In this document: positions 60,199-64,000 of the stretch, one piece after another
How positions within the stretch are numbered: position 1 is the first letter of the stretch
Layout: every line of letters begins with the position of its first letter
Origin: Phormidium sp. OSCR
GTDB taxonomy: Bacteria > Cyanobacteriota > Cyanobacteriia > Cyanobacteriales > Geitlerinemataceae
Reading direction: 5' to 3'
DNA length: 64,000 nucleotides
NCBI GenBank assembly: GCA_001314905.1
Contig: LJZT01000009.1
Location: 1-64,000 of the forward strand
Made by a program: the position numbers and the translations under genes
Notes under the pieces: model-generated
Told to the model about the DNA's origin: nothing
The model's input: the letters and a program-made list of their open reading frames with translations, nothing else
The model's database searches: none

Positions 60199-63100
60199 TC
60201 AAGCACTAAAGTACTTCGCCACCGGGTGATACACCACAAACGCCGTCGTGGACTGTTCAGGATAGAGTTGTTCACTTTCATCCATAAACATCCCGATGCG
60301 ATCAGTTCCCATCAACTCCAACTGGCGATATTGATCCGACACCTTCGGACAAGCCGGATAGCCAAAACTATAGCGTGACCCCTGATGGCGTTGTGCTAAC
60401 ACATCGCGCACATTATCCGGTTCGAGATGGCCATACCCCAACTCGCGGCGAATGCGAGCGTGAATCCACTCGGCCATGGCCTCGGCCACCTGTACCGCCA
60501 TGCCGTGATAATAGAGATAATCGGTGTACTCATTGGCCGCAAACAGTTCATGGGCGAACTTCGTGGCGATTTCTCCCACCGTCACCGCCTGCATGGGAAA
60601 CACGTCAATTTGTCCCGTTTCTTTGGGTGCAAAGAAGTCCGATAAACACAACCGCCGTAGCGATCGCTGACGCGGGAAAGTAAACGTCGCCGCTGGTTCC
60701 CCTAACTGGCCGGCTTCGGCTTCTTCGGGGTAATACACATGGAGAGAGTTCCCCTCTGACTGACAGGGGAAATAGCCATAAATAATCGTCGGATGCAGAA
60801 GATTCTCCTCGACAATCCGCCGCTTCCAATGGTCCAGAATGGGATAAACCTCTTTCTCTAGGAAAGCGTCATACTCCTCCCGAGACTGTTCCCGAGGTTT
60901 GCGGAATTGCCATTGTCCGGCAATCAAAGCCTGTAAATCCAAATACCAGAATAACTCCTCTAGGGGGATATCTTCCGGGGTGAGAATCTTGGTTCCCCAG
61001 AATGGTGGCTGGGGGCGATCGATATCCACATCCACCGCCTCGGAACGGCGGGTATCGATTTCCACCACTTGAGGCGTTTCCGACTCCTGCGTGGTGTCTG
61101 AGGGGTCAGCGGCTGGCTGTGACTCGGTGGCGATCGCCTCCTCCTCTAATTCCACTTCATTCAAAAAGCCCTGTAAATCATCCCAATTTCCCTCAGCTTT
61201 GGCTGGCATTAACTTGTCCATAAAATGCAAGTCAGCAAAGGCATCTTTGCCATAAACCACCTTCCCTTTATAAGTGTTTTGACAGTCTTTATAAACAAAC
61301 TTAGGCGTAAGCGCCGCCCCGCCTAAAATCACCGGAACGGTAATTCCCTCCTCATTAAACCGCTCCAAATTATCCTTCATAAATGCCGTCGATTTCACCA
61401 ATAAGCCACTCATAGCAATACAATCCGCCCCATGTTCTCGATAGGCTTGAATGATGTTTTCTACCGGTTGTTTAATTCCCAAATTGACAACCTTGTAGCC
61501 ATTATTGGAAAGAATAATATCGACTAAATTCTTGCCAATATCATGAACATCGCCCTTGACTGTTGCAATCAAAAAGGTTCCCTTACCGCGACCATCGGAG
61601 TCCTCTTTGTCCATATAGGGTTCCAGATAAGCCACCGCCGCTTTCATGGTTTGCGCCGATTGCAAGACAAAGGGAAGCTGCATTTGTCCCGACCCAAACA
61701 ACTCCCCAACGACTTTCATCCCATCGAGGAGGAAGACATTAATAATATCCAAGGGTTCATGGTCTTGACGCGCTTTTTCCAACGACTCCTCTAAGCCAAT
61801 CCGCTCCCCATCAATAATATGCTGTTTAAGCTGTTCCTCAATGGGAAGATTTTTATCAATGGCTTCGGTTTTCTTAGCAGATTTCCCTTGAAACAGGGTT
61901 GTTAACACTCCCAGGGGGTCATAGGTACAAACGTCCCCATCAAACTCCCGTTGATCATAAATTAGTTTGCGGCAGATCTCCTGATGGTCGGGGTCAATCT
62001 TGGCTAGGGGTAAAATCTTACTGGCGCTGACAATGGCTGAATCTAATCCCGCTTCCATGGCATCATGGAGAAACACGGAATTGAGAACCTGTCGCGCCGC
62101 CGCATTCAAGCCAAAGGAGATATTAGACACCCCCAGCGTAATGTGACAGTCGGGGAGTTCCTGACGAATGCGACGGATGGATTCAATGGTGGCTTTACCA
62201 TTTTCCCGGTCTTCCTCAATCCCTGTGGAAACGGGAAGGGCCAGGGGGTCAAAAAACAGTTCCCGCGCCGGAATCCCAAACTCAATGGCGGCGTAGTAGG
62301 CCCGTTTGGCGATTTCAAATTTCTTGTCGGCGGTTCGGGCCATTCCCTCCTCGTCGATGGTCCCAATCACCACCCCTGCGCCGTACTGTTTGGCGATTTC
62401 CAGGACTTTATAGAAGCGTTCTTCGCCATCTTCGTAGTTGGTGGAGTTCAGCAAACATTTTCCACCGGCCACCTTTAACCCGGCTTCCATTTTCTGCCAT
62501 TCGGTGGAATCCAACATCAAGGGAAGCTTGACATTATTGACCAAACGTGATACAAGTTCGTGCATATCTCGCACCCCATCTCGGCCCACGTAATCGACGT
62601 TAACATCGAGGATTTGTGCGCCTTCGCGTTCCTGCGATCGCGCCAGGGCCACCAAACCATCCCAATCCTCATTATTGAGCAGCGTCCGCATTTTTTTGGA
62701 CCCACTGGCGTTGAGGCGTTCGCCAATAATTAGGAAGGAATTATCCTGCTCATAGGTTTGGGTACTATAAATCGACGCGGCGGCCGGTTCGTATTGAGGG
62801 TGGCGAACTTTCGGGGTCAGATCTTGACTAATCTCGGCGAGGGCCGCGATATGTTCGGGACGGGTTCCACAGCAGCCGCCAATAATTTGAACTCCCAAAT
62901 CCTCGATGAAGTGCATCAAGGCTATCCGCAGTTCCAGGGGAGTCAGTTTATAGTGAGCTTGGCCGCCGACGTTTTCCGGGAGTCCGGCGTTGGGAATACA
63001 GGAGACGATGAAGGGGGAATGGTCCGAGAGATAGCGGATATGGTCTTTCATCAAGTCGGGACCGGTGGCGCAGTTGAGACCCAGAATATCGATGTTGTAG

Positions 63101-63753
63101 GGTTCCAGAATCGCCAACGCCGCGCCAATTTCTGACCCCACCAGCATGGTTCCGAACTGTTCCATGGTCACGGACACCATAATCGGACGACGTTGGCCCC
63201 GTTGTTCAAAGACGGTTTCGACGGCGTTGAGCGCGGCTTTGATTTGCAGCACATCCTGACAGGTTTCAATCAGGAACAGGTCAACACCGCCATCGTAGAG
63301 GCCCTGAACTTGGGTGATATAGGCCTGATGGAGACTGTCGAAGTCGATATGGCCCAGGGTGGGGAGTTTGGTTCCGGGTCCCATGGAACCGGCGACGAAG
63401 CGGGGTTTCTCGGGGGTTGAGTAGTCGGCGGTGATGCGTTTGGCGAGTTCGGCGGCGGCTTTGTTGAGGTCGTAGGCTTGGTCCGCGAGGTCGTATTCGG
63501 CGAGGACGAGGGGAGTTCCGCCGAAGGTATCGGTTTCGATGACATCGGCCCCCGCGTCGAGGAAACCGCGATGCACTGTGGCGACAGCATCGGGTTTGGT
63601 TTTGACCAGGTATTCGTTGCAGCCTTCGTATTCTGGCCCACCGAAGTCGTCGGCGGTCAGGTTTTGCACTTGTAGGTTGGTTCCCATAGCACCGTCGAAG
63701 ACGAGGACGGGACGGTTAGGACTATGGAGGCGTTCGAGGAAGGCGCTAGTCAT
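60199..63753 (-). CDS. metH: Cobalamin-dependent methionine synthase
   Basis: MetH transfers a methyl group from methyltetrahydrofolate through cobalamin to homocysteine. The 1184-residue protein contains the homocysteine domain with zinc Cys residues ([19 protein letters not shown]), the pterin-binding domain ([23 protein letters not shown]), the cobalamin domain with the ligand His in [10 protein letters not shown], an extra acidic linker of about 60 residues, and the C-terminal reactivation domain ([14 protein letters not shown]). All functional domains are present. I saw no clear cobalamin riboswitch in the 170 bases upstream. Confidence 0.97.
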   Translation of the reverse strand: MTSAFLERLHSPNRPVLVFDGAMGTNLQVQNLTADDFGGPEYEGCNEYLVKTKPDAVATVHRGFLDAGADVIETDTFGGTPLVLAEYDLADQAYDLNKAAAELAKRITADYSTPEKPRFVAGSMGPGTKLPTLGHIDFDSLHQAYITQVQGLYDGGVDLFLIETCQDVLQIKAALNAVETVFEQRGQRRPIMVSVTMEQFGTMLVGSEIGAALAILEPYNIDILGLNCATGPDLMKDHIRYLSDHSPFIVSCIPNAGLPENVGGQAHYKLTPLELRIALMHFIEDLGVQIIGGCCGTRPEHIAALAEISQDLTPKVRHPQYEPAAASIYSTQTYEQDNSFLIIGERLNASGSKKMRTLLNNEDWDGLVALARSQEREGAQILDVNVDYVGRDGVRDMHELVSRLVNNVKLPLMLDSTEWQKMEAGLKVAGGKCLLNSTNYEDGEERFYKVLEIAKQYGAGVVIGTIDEEGMARTADKKFEIAKRAYYAAIEFGIPARELFFDPLALPVSTGIEEDRENGKATIESIRRIRQELPDCHITLGVSNISFGLNAAARQVLNSVFLHDAMEAGLDSAIVSASKILPLAKIDPDHQEICRKLIYDQREFDGDVCTYDPLGVLTTLFQGKSAKKTEAIDKNLPIEEQLKQHIIDGERIGLEESLEKARQDHEPLDIINVFLLDGMKVVGELFGSGQMQLPFVLQSAQTMKAAVAYLEPYMDKEDSDGRGKGTFLIATVKGDVHDIGKNLVDIILSNNGYKVVNLGIKQPVENIIQAYREHGADCIAMSGLLVKSTAFMKDNLERFNEEGITVPVILGGAALTPKFVYKDCQNTYKGKVVYGKDAFADLHFMDKLMPAKAEGNWDDLQGFLNEVELEEEAIATESQPAADPSDTTQESETPQVVEIDTRRSEAVDVDIDRPQPPFWGTKILTPEDIPLEELFWYLDLQALIAGQWQFRKPREQSREEYDAFLEKEVYPILDHWKRRIVEENLLHPTIIYGYFPCQSEGNSLHVYYPEEAEAGQLGEPAATFTFPRQRSLRRLCLSDFFAPKETGQIDVFPMQAVTVGEIATKFAHELFAANEYTDYLYYHGMAVQVAEAMAEWIHARIRRELGYGHLEPDNVRDVLAQRHQGSRYSFGYPACPKVSDQYRQLELMGTDRIGMFMDESEQLYPEQSTTAFVVYHPVAKYFSA

Positions 63754-63920
63754 ACCAGGTCAAGATGGGCGTTGATGGGTTAGTCCTTTATTTTATCAGG
63801 ACTGTTGCCCTCGGGTCGGGATGGAGGCAGGGATTATCGCCTCGATGCTGCTCCCCGGATTGACTGGGTATGGGGATTTAGACCAGCTATATTAGAACTA
63901 GCCTGACTCCTCTAATACCC

Positions 63921-64000
63921 ATGATCGCGATTAAGTCTGACGATTATATTAGTCCAGAAGACTACCTGGAGCAAGAACGTCATCGACCCATCAAGCATGA
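63921..64000 (+). CDS. Uma2 family protein, 5' part only
   Basis: The ATG at 63921 opens a frame that continues past the window end, with 26 codons visible. It reads MIAIKSDDYISPEDYLEQER then IKHE, the usual N-terminal start of Uma2/DUF820 proteins. The rest is outside the window. Confidence 0.6.
   Translation, partial: MIAIKSDDYISPEDYLEQERHRPIKH

Noticed and set aside
63754-63920. Cobalamin riboswitch upstream of metH
   Set aside because: No B12-box or recognisable conserved core was seen in the short upstream region.

Overview
The window is from a cyanobacterial chromosome. It encodes photosystem I subunits (psaL, psaI), cytochrome b6f PetN, Ycf66, the response regulator RpaB and a CCB-type b6f assembly factor. 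HIP1 octamers (GCGATCGC) are frequent, and heptanucleotide tandem repeats of the kind known from filamentous cyanobacteria occur between genes. A filamentous Oscillatoriales-like genome (Phormidium/Geitlerinema type) is my guess; nothing here fixes the genus.

Layout. 1-5.1 kb: a truncated GT39-like membrane glycosyltransferase ending in an (EDL)n tail, a CCB-type assembly factor, rpaB and radA. 5.2-12 kb: a 2134-residue multisensor hybrid histidine kinase with a coupled 50-residue ORF. 12-24 kb: housekeeping and photosynthesis genes (ycf66, gnd, psaL-psaI, two SGNH-like hydrolases, a DUF1499 protein, a DndE-like protein, petN, tal, glgA). Gnd and Tal serve the oxidative pentose phosphate pathway and GlgA makes glycogen.

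23.9-45.3 kb is the most striking part: sixteen consecutive minus-strand genes, mostly closely spaced. In transcription order they encode three small GTPase-like proteins, two related single-pass membrane proteins ending in a peptidoglycan-binding-like motif, a membrane protein with an FHA-like end, a secreted VWA protein, two lipoproteins, a VWA-membrane-FHA-like protein, a small unknown protein, a cytosolic VWA protein, a zinc-ribbon FHA protein, a PP2C phosphatase fused to a pseudokinase, a Ser/Thr kinase with FHA, and a Ser/Thr kinase with TPRs. I read this as a candidate envelope-spanning signalling system. GTPases and a kinase/phosphatase/FHA circuit would act on VWA scaffolds on the cytosolic side, and lipoproteins, secreted VWA and wall-binding ends would act outside. 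Each family is recognisable; their joint role is inference.

45.5-64 kb: priA, a Uma2-type nuclease gene, a decayed HD-domain pseudogene, an orphan TpsB transporter gene, tenA-like, uvrA, thiS, an HPt protein, a TPR protein, a membrane J-protein, argC, an overlapping DUF6883/DUF4926 pair, a DUF4230 protein, metH, and the start of a second Uma2 gene. Repeats cluster around 54.5-55 kb and 60.1 kb. No rRNA, tRNA, CRISPR array or intact transposase gene was seen.
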